A stretch of DNA of 64,000 nucleotides, from the NCBI RefSeq assembly GCF_005517195.1, contig NZ_CP040244.1, positions 4,482,001 through 4,546,000 on the forward strand. The letters are read 5' to 3'. Both the position numbers and the translations under genes were made by a program. This document shows positions 1 through 8,037 of the stretch, piece after piece (position 1 is the stretch's first letter; every line of letters begins with the position of its first letter). A model generated the notes under the pieces. The model was not told the origin of the DNA. It was given only the letters and a program-made list of their open reading frames with translations, and did not search any database. This stretch comes from Streptomyces vilmorinianum. Lineage in GTDB: Bacteria; Actinomycetota; Actinomycetes; Streptomycetales; Streptomycetaceae.

Positions 1-705
1 TCCGGTCATGACGGCGACGGGTACGGAGACGAAGCCCACGGTCAGGGCGAGCGCGATGCCGTTCGCGAGGGTCTTGAGGAGCCGCTCGCGGCGGGCGTTG
101 CCGACGCCGAGGGTCTGGGCGGCGCTCCAGAAGCCGTGGCGGACGTGCAGCCCGACGGCGAGCATGGCGACGATGTAGATGACGTTGCCGTACCAGGTGG
201 AGAAGGTGTCCACGACGTTCTGGTACGGGTGGCCCTCCTGGAAGCCGCCGGGGTGGACGGTGCCGGTGGTCAGGTCGAGGACGTGCCAGACGATGAAGAG
301 GGCGAGGATGACGCCGCCCCAGCGCATGGTGCGGGTGGCGTAGGAGGACCGCTTGCGGCGGTGGACGTACGCGGTGGGGCGCGCCTTGAGGTCGCGCCGG
401 CTGAGCTGGTACGCGGAGACGGCGTGGGCGACCACGGCGGCGAGCAGCACGATCCGGACGAGCCAGAGGGCCCAGGAGTGGTGCAGGACGGGGGCGCCCA
501 TGGTGCGCAGCCAGTGGCCGTAGGCGTTGAACTCCTCGGGGCCGAGGAAGACCTTCAGGTTGCCCATGACGTGGGCGAGCAGATAGCCGAGCATGATCAG
601 GCCGCTGACGGCCATGACGGTCTTCTTGCCGATGGTCGATGACCAGAAGCCGGGTGATCGGGTCGGGGACGGTTGTCGGTCCGTCTTCGTCGTTGCCAGA
701 GCCAT
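1..705 (-). CDS. sdhC: Succinate dehydrogenase cytochrome b558-type subunit, 3' end cut by window
   Basis: The minus-strand frame is open from ATG at 705 to the window edge and gives the first 235 residues, so the stop lies outside. The protein has a short polar N-terminus, then hydrophobic helices at about 27-45, 80-100, 128-145 and 170-186. Conserved-looking histidines lie in or near them (H45, H76, H93, H139, H188), as expected of the five-helix haem b anchor of the Bacillus/actinobacterial type. The family passes electrons from the SdhA/SdhB catalytic subunits to menaquinone at the membrane. sdhA and sdhB would be expected just beyond the left edge. No Shine-Dalgarno sequence precedes the start; a TAGCGT box ends 7 nt upstream, so the transcript may be leaderless. 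A LysR regulator is divergent 72 bp away. Confidence 0.9.
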   Translation of the reverse strand, partial: MALATTKTDRQPSPTRSPGFWSSTIGKKTVMAVSGLIMLGYLLAHVMGNLKVFLGPEEFNAYGHWLRTMGAPVLHHSWALWLVRIVLLAAVVAHAVSAYQLSRRDLKARPTAYVHRRKRSSYATRTMRWGGVILALFIVWHVLDLTTGTVHPGGFQEGHPYQNVVDTFSTWYGNVIYIVAMLAVGLHVRHGFWSAAQTLGVGNARRERLLKTLANGIALALTVGFVSVPVAVMTG

Positions 706-712
706 GCCGTCG

Positions 713-743
713 ACGCTAGGGGCGAAGGGCCCGAGAGGTCCAA
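713..743 (-). promoter_or_regulatory. Putative leaderless promoter of sdhC
   Basis: On the minus strand TTGGAC (738-743) is followed after 19 nt by TAGCGT (713-718), then 7 nt and the ATG at 705. This geometry places the transcription start at or next to the start codon, and no ribosome-binding site is visible. Inferred from sequence only. Confidence 0.5.
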
Positions 744-744
744 G

Positions 745-779
745 ACATGGTCCGGCTCATGTCGATAGGCTGAGCCTAT
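745..779. promoter_or_regulatory. Inverted repeats in the sdhC-LysR gap, probable LysR operator
   Basis: Two dyads fill the divergent gap. ACATG (745-749) pairs with CATGT (758-762), and ATAGGCtgaGCCTAT (765-779) is a perfect 6-bp-arm palindrome that runs into the ATG of the LysR gene. The TAGGCT inside the second dyad (766-771) also resembles a -10 box 6 nt from that ATG. A regulator bound here could shut off its own leaderless gene. The LysR assignment is by position. Confidence 0.45.
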
Positions 780-1683
780 GCAGTTCCAGCAGCTTCTGTA
801 CTTCGTGGCCGTGGCCGAGACCCGGCACTTCACGCGCGCCGCGGAGCGGGTGCACGTGTCGCAGCCCTCGCTCTCGCAGCAGATCAAGGCCCTGGAGACG
901 GAGCTGGGGGCGGAGCTGTTCAGCCGGGCTCGGGGGAACATCGCGCTGACCGACGCGGGCGAGACGCTGCTGCCGCTGGCCCGGCGGATCCTCGCCGACA
1001 CGGACACCGCCCGGCAGGAGGTGCAGGAGCTGGTGCAGCTGCGGCGCGGGCGGGTGCGGCTGGGCGCGACACCGAGCCTGTGCACGGGGCTCCTGCCGGA
1101 CGTGCTGCGCGCCTTCCACGATCTGCACCCGGGGATCCGGCTGCTCATCGAGGAGGGCGGCTCGCACGATCTCGTACGGGAGCTGGCGCGCGGCGCGCTC
1201 GATCTGGCGCTGGTGGTGCTGCCGCTGCCGACGCCGTCACCGGCGCTGACGACGGTGGAGCTGCTGCGCGAGGACCTGGTGGTGGTGTCGAGTGCGGCGG
1301 CGTCGGCGCCGGCGCCCGGGCGGCCGGTGCGGATCGCGGATCTGCGCGAGCAGCCGCTGGTGATGTTCCGGCACGGCTACGACCTGCGGGAGCTGACCGT
1401 GGCGGCGTGCCGGACGGAGGGCTTCGAGCCGCAGTTCACGGTGGAGGGCGGCGAGATGGACGCGGTCCTCGGTTTCGTACGGGCGGGTCTGGGGGTGGCC
1501 GTGGTCCCGGCCATGGTGGCGGCCCGGGCGGGTCGCGACCTGCGGGTGACGGCCCTCGCGCGCCCGGGCCTGCGGCGCACGATCGCGCTGGCGCACCGCA
1601 GCGACGTGGCTCCGCCCCGGGCGGCCCGCGAACTCCAACGCCTCCTGATGTCCTCCCGCCCGGGACCCCACGCCGAGCCCTGA
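778..1683 (+). CDS. LysR family transcriptional regulator
   Basis: A 301-aa one-component regulator of standard LysR length. The winged helix-turn-helix occupies residues 1-60, with the typical run FTRAAERVHVSQPSLSQQIK, and the substrate-binding fold spans about 90-290. It is transcribed divergently from sdhC with 72 bp between them, the usual arrangement for a LysR protein that controls its neighbour, so it probably regulates the succinate dehydrogenase genes. The inducer is not predictable. The start was chosen because the protein then begins directly with the family's MQFQQLLYFVAVAE motif. No ribosome-binding site is present, but TAGGCT lies 6 nt before the ATG, which suggests a leaderless mRNA. 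Confidence 0.88.
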   Translation: MQFQQLLYFVAVAETRHFTRAAERVHVSQPSLSQQIKALETELGAELFSRARGNIALTDAGETLLPLARRILADTDTARQEVQELVQLRRGRVRLGATPSLCTGLLPDVLRAFHDLHPGIRLLIEEGGSHDLVRELARGALDLALVVLPLPTPSPALTTVELLREDLVVVSSAAASAPAPGRPVRIADLREQPLVMFRHGYDLRELTVAACRTEGFEPQFTVEGGEMDAVLGFVRAGLGVAVVPAMVAARAGRDLRVTALARPGLRRTIALAHRSDVAPPRAARELQRLLMSSRPGPHAEP

Positions 1684-1700
1684 CAGGGCGTCGTCCGCCG

Positions 1701-1743
1701 GTTGTGGGCAGGCGTTCCGCAGGGCGGAACGGGTGGGCACAAC
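1701..1743. repeat. Imperfect 20-bp-arm palindrome (REP-like)
   Basis: The left arm begins GTTGTGGGCAGGCGTTCCGC and the right arm ends GGGTGGGCACAAC, around an AGG loop, with four mismatches. It lies 17 bp after the LysR stop, so it may also act as a terminator. The same arm sequence (GTTGTG...CCCAC...GTTCCGC) recurs at 1811. Confidence 0.7.
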
Positions 1744-1810
1744 CCACGACGGCGCCGCACCCGTGGGCACCCCAGGCACGGGGAGCCTGGGCCCGGCAAG
1801 GGCGCCGTCC

Positions 1811-1879
1811 GTTGTGCCCACCCGTTCCGCCTGGGGGTCCCCCCGGACGGAGTCTGGGGGAGGAACAATTGCCCACAAC
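1811..1879. repeat. Palindromic repeat interrupted by a second, smaller palindrome
   Basis: The outer arms are GTTGTGCCCACCCGTTCC (1811-1828) and GGAAC...GCCCACAAC (1862-1879), the same element as at 1701. Between them sits an independent hairpin (1831-1863) made of CTGGGGGTCC and GTCTGGGGGAGG around CCCCCGGAC. A related hairpin lies inside a coding region at 25030. The smaller element therefore looks inserted into the larger one. Confidence 0.6.
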
Positions 1880-2043
1880 GGGCGTGGGTGGCCGGGTAGG
1901 GGCGGGCACCGCCGCAGCGGAACGAATGCCCACAACGGAGGTGGCGGGCGTAGGGGCGGGCACCGCCCCAGCGGAACGAATGCCCACAACGGAGGTGGCG
2001 GGCGTAGGGGCGGCACCGGCCCAGCGGAAGGAAGGTCACAACG
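1871..2043 (+). repeat. Tandem repeat, three degenerate units of 52-57 bp
   Basis: The word GCCCACAACG starts at 1871, 1928 and 1982, and its degenerate form GGTCACAACG at 2034. Between these words lies the conserved block GGCGGGCGTAGGGGCGGGCACCG...CAGCGGAACGAAT. Unit spacings are 57, 54 and 52 bp. No gene is supported in 1684-2111; these repeats account for nearly all of it. Confidence 0.75.
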
Positions 2044-2111
2044 GCGTGGGGGCGCGGGTGGGCGCCGGCCCGGTGGGGCCGAGGTCCGCGATCGGTGCCG
2101 CCCCCGCGTCG

Positions 2112-4274
2112 TTACACCGCGTCCGCGAGGAGCAAGGAGTGGATGCGGTCCGGGGCGCCCGGGCGGGCGTAGTACCAGCCCTGGGCCGTGTCGCAGCCCA
2201 GGTCCCGGAGCTGCTGCGCCTGCGCCCCCGTCTCCACCCCCTCGACCGTCACCGCCAGCGACAGGCTGTGCGCCAGCGAGACGATCCCCTCCACGATCTT
2301 GAGGTCGACCGGGTCCGCCGGGTGCTGCTGCATGCCCTGGGTGAAGGAACGGTCCAGCTTGAGGACGCTCACCGGCAGCCGGCGCAGGTTGGCCAGGTTC
2401 GAGTAGCCCGTGCCGAAGTCGTCCAGCGCGATGTCCACGCCCATCTCGGCCAGTTGCCGCAGCGGCTTCAGCAGGTCGTCGTCCGCGCCTATCAGCGCGG
2501 ACTCGGTGACCTCCAGGCACAGCGCGCCCGGTTCGAGGCCCGAGCGCTCCAGGACGTCGACGGTGTCCGCGACCAGGCGCGGGTGGTGCAGCTGCGTCGG
2601 CGAGAGGTTGACGTTGATGCGCAGCGGGCCGCCGTCGGAGTGCCGGGTCTGCCAGAAGCGGGCCTGGCGTACGGCCTCCTGGAGGACCCAGCGGCCGAGC
2701 GGCACGATCAGGCCGGTGTTCTCGGCGAGCGGGATGAAGCGGTCGGGCCCGAGCACTCCGTGCTGCGGATGGCACCACCGTACGAGCGCCTCGGCGCCGT
2801 GCACGCTGCCGTCGCCCAGATGCACCAGCGGCTGGTACTCGATGAAGAACTCGCCGCGTTCCAGGGCCGCCGGCAGCGCCGTGGTCAGCCCGTGGCGGGT
2901 GATCGCGCGGGCGTCGGCCTCCGCGTCGGCGAACTCGAAGCGGTTGCCGCCCGCGGCCTTGGCCCGGTACATGGTGATGTCGGCGCTGCGCAGCACCTCG
3001 GCCGGGGTGCGCTCCCCCGCCGGTCCCTCGACGACGCCGACGCTGCCCCGCACGGTCAGTTCACGGCCGTCGAGCCGGATGGGGGCGGCGAGAGCGGCGA
3101 GGATGCGGTTCGCCAGCTCGGCGACGTCCCGCTCGGTGTGCGGGCCGGTGGTCAGGGCGACGAACTCGTCGCCGCCGAGCCGGGCCACCATCTCGCCCGG
3201 GGCGGTGGCGCAGGACTGGAGCCGGTCGGCGACCTCGACGAGCAGCCGGTCGCCGGCCGAGTGGCCGAGGCTGTCGTTGATGGCCTTGAAGCCGTCGAGG
3301 TCGAGGTAGCAGAGCCCGAAGCGGCTGTCGGCCGGGGCGAGCGCCTTCTCCAGGCGCTCGAAGAAGAGGGTGCGGTTGGGCAGGCCGGTGAGCGCGTCAT
3401 GGGTCGCCTCGTACCGCAGCCGCAGGTTGAGCAGGCGCCGCTCGGTGGTGTCCTCCATCAGTGCCAGCTGGTACTGGGGGAAGCCCTCGGCGTCGCGCAG
3501 CAGCGAGACGGTGAGGTTCGTCCACAGGACCGTGCCGTCGCCGCGGAAGTACGGCTTCTCGACGCGGTAGTGCTCGCGCTCGCCGCGGACGAGTTCCTCG
3601 TAGAGCTTCCAGACGTGCGGGCCGTCCTCGGGGTGGGCCCATTCGCTGACGTTGCGGCTGAGGACCTGGTGCTCCAGGCCGCCGAACATCCGGGTGAGGG
3701 TCTCGTTGACCTCCAGGACGTTCCCTTCGAGGTCGGCGATGCCGATCCCGATCGCCGCTCCGTCGAAGACCGCCCGGAAGCGGCTCTCGGTGGCGTGCAG
3801 GGCGACTTCGGCGGCGCTGCGGGCGCTGAGCGCGGAACGGGCGATGGCCTCCTGCTCGGCGAGGGTCCGCTCGCGCAGGGCCTGGGCGAAGCCGGCGGCC
3901 ATGGCGTGCTGGAGCCGGGCGCAGCGGGCCCGCAGCTCCTCGGTGGAGTTGCCGTCCTCCTCGCCGCAGTAGAGCACCAGGTACGAGTCGATGACCCCGA
4001 GGGTGCGGCTGAGCGCGTCCGGGTCCGTGCAGTGGACGCCCACGAGCGCGACTCCGGTGCGAAACGCGGGGGCCGTGTCGAAGGGCCGGTCGTGCAGCGC
4101 GGTACGCAGCTCGCGGGCGAGCGGCAGCAGGTGCTGCTCGAACTCGGCGCGGGTCAGCGAGGTGGCCGTGACCGGGAAGATGGCCCGGCTCCAGATGGTC
4201 ACGAACCGCCTGAGTCTGTCCTCGAGGCCGTCCGGTTCCGCGCCGGAACCGGACGGCTGCGACGGCACGTTCAC
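2112..4274 (-). CDS. rmdA: PAS-GGDEF-EAL cyclic di-GMP turnover protein, RmdA-like
   Basis: A 720-aa cytosolic protein. It has a helical N-terminal region (1-155), a PAS domain with PAC (165-285), a diguanylate cyclase domain with intact GGDEF at 367-371, and an EAL phosphodiesterase domain from about 470. EAL residues are kept: E495 in EALVRW, N in NVNLS, E in EVTES, DDFGTGYS at 618-625, and the late K and E (VLKLD, VEGVET). Both catalytic sites thus look usable. No RxxD inhibitory site lies five residues before GGDEF. Start GTG at 4274 overlaps the stop of the upstream methyltransferase as GTGA, indicating translational coupling. The PAS-GGDEF-EAL order and neighbourhood (sdhC, LysR, SCO0930-family lipoprotein) recall S. 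coelicolor RmdA (SCO0928), a phosphodiesterase needed for normal aerial development; that match is from memory. Confidence 0.85.
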   Translation of the reverse strand: MNVPSQPSGSGAEPDGLEDRLRRFVTIWSRAIFPVTATSLTRAEFEQHLLPLARELRTALHDRPFDTAPAFRTGVALVGVHCTDPDALSRTLGVIDSYLVLYCGEEDGNSTEELRARCARLQHAMAAGFAQALRERTLAEQEAIARSALSARSAAEVALHATESRFRAVFDGAAIGIGIADLEGNVLEVNETLTRMFGGLEHQVLSRNVSEWAHPEDGPHVWKLYEELVRGEREHYRVEKPYFRGDGTVLWTNLTVSLLRDAEGFPQYQLALMEDTTERRLLNLRLRYEATHDALTGLPNRTLFFERLEKALAPADSRFGLCYLDLDGFKAINDSLGHSAGDRLLVEVADRLQSCATAPGEMVARLGGDEFVALTTGPHTERDVAELANRILAALAAPIRLDGRELTVRGSVGVVEGPAGERTPAEVLRSADITMYRAKAAGGNRFEFADAEADARAITRHGLTTALPAALERGEFFIEYQPLVHLGDGSVHGAEALVRWCHPQHGVLGPDRFIPLAENTGLIVPLGRWVLQEAVRQARFWQTRHSDGGPLRINVNLSPTQLHHPRLVADTVDVLERSGLEPGALCLEVTESALIGADDDLLKPLRQLAEMGVDIALDDFGTGYSNLANLRRLPVSVLKLDRSFTQGMQQHPADPVDLKIVEGIVSLAHSLSLAVTVEGVETGAQAQQLRDLGCDTAQGWYYARPGAPDRIHSLLLADAV

Positions 4275-5083
4275 GCCTTGCGCCCCACCCCTGCGAAGCC
4301 CGAGAAGGCGAATGGATCCTCCTCCTCGGCGGGACTGTCGGGCCGCCAGTCGGGCATGGACACCAGCCCGGGCTCGATCAGTGCGCACCCCTCGAAGAAG
4401 CGGGCGATCTCGGCGTGCGAGCGCATGACGAGAGGGTTGCGGATGTTCCGGTAGACCCCGACGGTGCCCGCGGCCTGTTCCTGCGTCAGCGGGATGCCTT
4501 CGTAGGAGGCGTGGGTCAGTACGACGAGACTGCCGGGCGCGAGGGCGTCGAGGAGGTCGGCGACGGCCCGCCGCGGTTCGTCCTCGTCCTCCAGGAAGTG
4601 CAGGACGGCGACCAGCAGCAGCGCCACCGGCTTGTCCAGGTCGAGGAGTTGGCCGACCTCGGGGCTGCCGAGGATCTCCTGCGGCTTGCGCAGGTCGGCC
4701 GCGACGACGGCGACGCGGTCGTTGCCCTCCAGGACGGCGCGGCTGTGCGCGACGGCGACCGGGTCGTGGTCGACGTACACCACGCGCGCTTCCGGGGAGG
4801 CGGCCTGGGCGACCTCGTGGACATTGCCGAACGTCGGTATGCCGGAGCCGATGTCGAGGAACTGCGTGACGCCGTTGTCCACGGCGAAACGTACGGCGCG
4901 GCGCATGAAGGCGCGGTTCGCCTGCATGATCTTGGGGAGTCCCGGCATGAACTCCATGGCCTTCCGGGCCGCTTCCCGGTCCACCTCGAAATTGTGCGAG
5001 CCGCCCAGATAGAAGTCGTACATACGGGACACGCTCGGGACCGAGATATCGATACCGGGCGGAGCCCAGGCGGGACGCTCCAT
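4271..5083 (-). CDS. SAM-dependent methyltransferase, DUF574/Methyltransf_19 family
   Basis: A 270-aa protein of the actinomycete methyltransferase family once called DUF574 (PF04672). It shows the family hallmarks: an N-terminal PSVSRMYDFYLGGSHNFEVD segment, the SAM loop FLDIGSGIPTFGNVH, the acidic residue in VVYVDHDPVAV, and a conserved VALLLVAVLHFL. The substrate is unknown; members are abundant in Streptomyces and often sit beside regulatory genes. ATG at 5083 is preferred over the upstream in-frame TTG (5098) because GGAG lies 6-7 nt before it. The stop overlaps the GTG of the c-di-GMP gene, so the two are co-translated and the methyltransferase may act in the same signalling process. 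That link is inference. Confidence 0.85.
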   Translation of the reverse strand: MERPAWAPPGIDISVPSVSRMYDFYLGGSHNFEVDREAARKAMEFMPGLPKIMQANRAFMRRAVRFAVDNGVTQFLDIGSGIPTFGNVHEVAQAASPEARVVYVDHDPVAVAHSRAVLEGNDRVAVVAADLRKPQEILGSPEVGQLLDLDKPVALLLVAVLHFLEDEDEPRRAVADLLDALAPGSLVVLTHASYEGIPLTQEQAAGTVGVYRNIRNPLVMRSHAEIARFFEGCALIEPGLVSMPDWRPDSPAEEEDPFAFSGFAGVGRKA

Positions 5084-5287
5084 CAAAGTCTCCAACAAGT
5101 CGCCACGGGGGATACGGCCATGCGTTCGCGGCCGCTGTTCGAGCCGAGGCTACTGATCGCCCGCCGGGAGAGCGAGCAGAAACGGAAATTCGCGGTCCGT
5201 TCTTGGTCACACGCCATTGGCACGTGCAGTACGAGCGCAGAGTTCACGCCTTCGGCCCGTGCACATTCACGTGCATCCGGACGTGCG

Positions 5288-5324
5288 CCGGCCCGCCGTC
5301 ACGCGAGGTGCGACGGCGGGCCGG
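5288..5324 (-). terminator. Hairpin terminator after the repeat lipoprotein gene
   Basis: Thirteen-bp perfect arms (CCGGCCCGCCGTC and its complement) flank an 11-nt loop, 27 bp past the stop of the lipoprotein gene. There is no T-tract, as is usual in this GC-rich background. Confidence 0.7.
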
Positions 5325-5350
5325 CCGGCCGGAAGCGCGGCGCGGGGGAC

Positions 5351-6331
5351 CTACTTGGGCGCTCCGACCAGCTTTCCTTCGGGGGACACGGCGTACCAGG
5401 TACCGCCCACACCTTGGCCGTTGGTGTCTCCGGGCTCGCTGTCGCCCGCGAAGGTGTAGAGGGGCCAGCAGTCCATCGTCTGCTGCTTGATGCCGTCGGG
5501 CCGGTTGAAGGTGACGAAGCCCTTCAGGTTGATGCCGTCGGTGTCATTCTTGTCGACAGGGGCGACAACCGGCCACTTCTCCAGACAGGCCCCGGTACAG
5601 GCGGTCTTCATGGGCCAGGCGGAATCCTTCTTGAAGCGGTAAACCGTCATTCCTCGCGAATCCACCACGATCTCACCGAGCTTGGGGTCCTTGCGGACCG
5701 AGAGCCCGGCGGCGTCCGTACCGGAATCCTCTCCGCCGTTTTCGCTCTCCTCCTCACCGGCACCCGGTGCCGCCTTCTTTCCGTCCGGAGCGGCGGCGAA
5801 CCAGGTGCCGCCCACTCCCTGGCCGTTGAGGTCGCCCGGCTTGGTGTCCTTGGCATACCGGTACATCGGCCAGCCGCCGAGGGTCAGCTGCTTGCTGCCG
5901 TCGGCACGGGTGACCTCGCCGAGCAGTGAGGCGTCCACGCCGGCCGGGGCCTTGGCGCCGTCGGCGCTCACCACGGGCCACGCCTTGGCGCAGTCGCCCT
6001 CGCAGGTGGCCCGGGGCGGGGAGGACGAGTCCTTGTCGAAGCGGTAGAGCGTGAAACCCTCGCTGTCGGTGACCACCTTGCCGAGCTGCTTGGTGTCCGA
6101 CACCGCCAACTGTCCTGCGGGTTCGGCCTCTTCACCGCTGCCGGACCCGTAGCCCCCGGAGGCGTATCCACTGGAGCCGTAGCCGCTGTCGGCGGGTGCG
6201 CCGGCCGGGTTCACCGCTCCGGCGGGCTGACCGCCCAGCGTCGACTCCCCCTGCTCCTGACCGCACGCCGTCGTCAGCGCCAGGACGGCCGCCGCGGTGA
6301 GCGCGCGTGCCGCGTTCCCCCAGGTCTTCAT
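5351..6331 (-). CDS. Secreted repeat lipoprotein, SCO0930-like
   Basis: A 326-aa lipoprotein. The signal peptide ends in LALTTAC, a good lipobox, so the mature protein is anchored outside the membrane. A Gly/Ser/Tyr-rich spacer follows (about 45-75), then two pairs of PF03640-type repeats. Each pair has a YRFxKDS strand, a CxGxCxxxWPVV segment with two cysteines, and a closing PGDxNGQGVGGTWxAxxPxGK motif. The fold is predicted as an extracytoplasmic beta structure; the function of the family is not established. ATG at 6331 is chosen because GGGAG lies 6 nt upstream and the signal peptide then starts directly (MKTWGNAARALTAAAVLAL). Regular repeats suggest internal duplication. Confidence 0.85.
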   Translation of the reverse strand: MKTWGNAARALTAAAVLALTTACGQEQGESTLGGQPAGAVNPAGAPADSGYGSSGYASGGYGSGSGEEAEPAGQLAVSDTKQLGKVVTDSEGFTLYRFDKDSSSPPRATCEGDCAKAWPVVSADGAKAPAGVDASLLGEVTRADGSKQLTLGGWPMYRYAKDTKPGDLNGQGVGGTWFAAAPDGKKAAPGAGEEESENGGEDSGTDAAGLSVRKDPKLGEIVVDSRGMTVYRFKKDSAWPMKTACTGACLEKWPVVAPVDKNDTDGINLKGFVTFNRPDGIKQQTMDCWPLYTFAGDSEPGDTNGQGVGGTWYAVSPEGKLVGAPK

Positions 6332-6525
6332 GTCAACTCCCGTTGCTTCATCGCTTGTTGGAGTGGCTTTGGACGCCGTTCCCGGCATTGGATACGGAGC
6401 GGTGGCGCGCCGCGCTCAAAGGGCGGCGAAGAAATTTCCGGAGAAACGTCAAGCCACGCCCTTGCAGATCCCCTCCATCCGGGGAATCCGCGCCATTCCG
6501 GGCCTGCCGGGCGGGGACTGTGATC

Positions 6526-7089
6526 ATGATCTTCGGCGTGTCTCTGTACGGATCGTTCCTCGCGCGGCCTCTGACGGCCGCGGCGCTGCTGTGGCTGTTG
6601 GCCGCTCCGGCGCCCGCCGCCGCCGATGCCTGCGCCTACGCCACGACCGGGCCCGGCGGCTCGCACACCTCGGTCGCGGTCATCGGGCCGGGCGCGTGCT
6701 CGCCCACGCCGACTCCTCCCCCGCCGCGGCCGTCGCCCACGCCCACGCCGACGCCGACGCCGCCACCGTCTCCCCCTCCCGAGCGCGCGGACCCGCCACC
6801 CCCGCCGAAGGCGGACCCACCGAAGCCGGCACCGCCGGCCGCGCCCGCGCCCGCGCCCACCCCGGCGCCCGAGGTGCCCTCTCCCCCACCGCCGTCCCCC
6901 ACGCCCCCCGCGCCCGCCACGCCGTCGCTGCGCGCCCGGCCGCCGGCCGCGCCGCCCGTCGCCCTGCCCGCCTACCGCCGCGCCTCGCGGCCCGAGCCCG
7001 AGGGCGCCTCCTCGCTCGTGTCCATGACCCTGCTGATCGTCGCTCCCGCGGTGCTGGCGACCGCGATCCTGCGTCCCCGTTCCCGCTGA
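6526..7089 (+). CDS. Membrane-anchored proline-rich secreted protein
   Basis: A 187-aa protein of unknown function. A signal peptide (about 1-32, ending AAPAPAAA) is followed by a short conserved-looking head (DACAYATTGPGGSH, with one more Cys nearby) and about 85 residues dominated by PTP, PPP and PAP repeats. A C-terminal hydrophobic helix (MTLLIVAPAVLATAIL) and RPRSR end the protein. This layout fits a wall-spanning stalk held in the membrane. ATG 6526 has GGGGA 8 nt upstream; GTG 6520 is an alternative. The stop is 15 bp before the DUF4239 gene, so the two are probably one operon. Extreme codon bias for CCG/CCC makes several other frames open here. Confidence 0.65.
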   Translation: MIFGVSLYGSFLARPLTAAALLWLLAAPAPAAADACAYATTGPGGSHTSVAVIGPGACSPTPTPPPPRPSPTPTPTPTPPPSPPPERADPPPPPKADPPKPAPPAAPAPAPTPAPEVPSPPPPSPTPPAPATPSLRARPPAAPPVALPAYRRASRPEPEGASSLVSMTLLIVAPAVLATAILRPRSR

Positions 7090-7104
7090 GCCCCGGAGGA
7101 ATCC

Positions 7105-7869
7105 ATGTCCGAATGGCTTGTACTCACCCTCGCGATGGCCGCGGCCTGCGCCGTCGTCCTCACCATCGTCGTCATCAACCACCGGAGGATCCCGGATGAC
7201 GACGACCCCACCGAGACACCCGACGTCATGGAGTACATGACGATGATGATCGGCGTGATCTACGCGATCGTCCTCGGTCTGGCCATCGCCGGTGTCTGGG
7301 AGGCCCGTGGCGCGGCCCAGGAGACCGTGCGCCAGGAGGCCCAGGCGCTGCACGAGATCTCGGCCCGGGTGGAGGTCTACCCGGCCGACGTCCGTACCCG
7401 GATCCGCTCCGACGTGGAGGCGTACGTCTCGTACGTCGTCGACGAGGAGTGGCGTCACATGGCCGAGCAGGGCGAGCTCAGCGAGGAGGGCACCCGGCTC
7501 CTGGAGCAGCTGCGCCGGAGTGTGACCGACTACCAGCCGGCCACCGACCACGAGGGGCAGGCGTATCAGCCGCTGGTGGACCAGGTGGCGCTGGTCGACG
7601 ACGCCCGGGGCGCCCGCGGCCAGAACGCCGGGGAGACCATGCCCGGGGTGGTGTGGTTCGGTCTGATCACCGGAGCGCTGGTGACCGTCGGCCTGATCTT
7701 CACCCTGCAGATCCGGCGCACGGGCCGTGAACTGCTGCTCGCCGGTCTGTTCAGCGCGCTCATCGCCTTCCTGCTCTTCCTGATCTGGGACTTCGACGCG
7801 CCGTTCGGGCGAGGGATGTCGGCGACGGCCACGCCGTTCACCGATCTGTTCCCGCAGCTCACCGAGTGA
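7105..7869 (+). CDS. DUF4239 family membrane protein
   Basis: A 254-aa integral membrane protein. Hydrophobic segments lie at about 4-24, 46-64, 178-200 and 207-226. A central cytosolic or external helical region of about 100 residues is rich in Glu and Arg (AQETVRQEAQALHEI). This pattern of two N-terminal helices, a helical insert and two C-terminal helices fits DUF4239 (PF14023), whose function is unknown. A strong ribosome-binding site (GGAGGAATCC) precedes ATG. It follows the proline-rich gene closely and likely shares its transcript. Homologous proteins occur in many Streptomyces genomes. Confidence 0.8.
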   Translation: MSEWLVLTLAMAAACAVVLTIVVINHRRIPDDDDPTETPDVMEYMTMMIGVIYAIVLGLAIAGVWEARGAAQETVRQEAQALHEISARVEVYPADVRTRIRSDVEAYVSYVVDEEWRHMAEQGELSEEGTRLLEQLRRSVTDYQPATDHEGQAYQPLVDQVALVDDARGARGQNAGETMPGVVWFGLITGALVTVGLIFTLQIRRTGRELLLAGLFSALIAFLLFLIWDFDAPFGRGMSATATPFTDLFPQLTE

Positions 7870-8037
7870 GCGAGGGGCCGTGGTGTAGGCCGCTCGGGGG
7901 ACATGCGTGCCCCATTCGCCCGACTGGGATCGCGGCTGTGATAGAGGGCTCCTAGCGTTTCGGGCATCGAGGGGTATGCCCTGCCCTCCGCGGAAACCGC
8001 TTCCGCAGCTGCCCCTCGGGGACCCGGAGGATTCACC

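Noticed and set aside
2112..4274. Product-inhibition I-site (RxxD) in the GGDEF domain
   Set aside because: The residues five positions before GGDEF do not form RxxD.
1080..4454. Very long plus-strand open frame (over 1,100 codons) across the LysR, repeat and rmdA regions
   Set aside because: It is antisense or out of frame to clear genes, has low-complexity Arg/Gly/Ala composition, and is open only because of high GC. The same holds for most long frames opposite real genes.
4271..5098. TTG at 5098 as start of the methyltransferase
   Set aside because: The ribosome-binding GGAG lies between this TTG and the ATG at 5083, so the ATG is the start.
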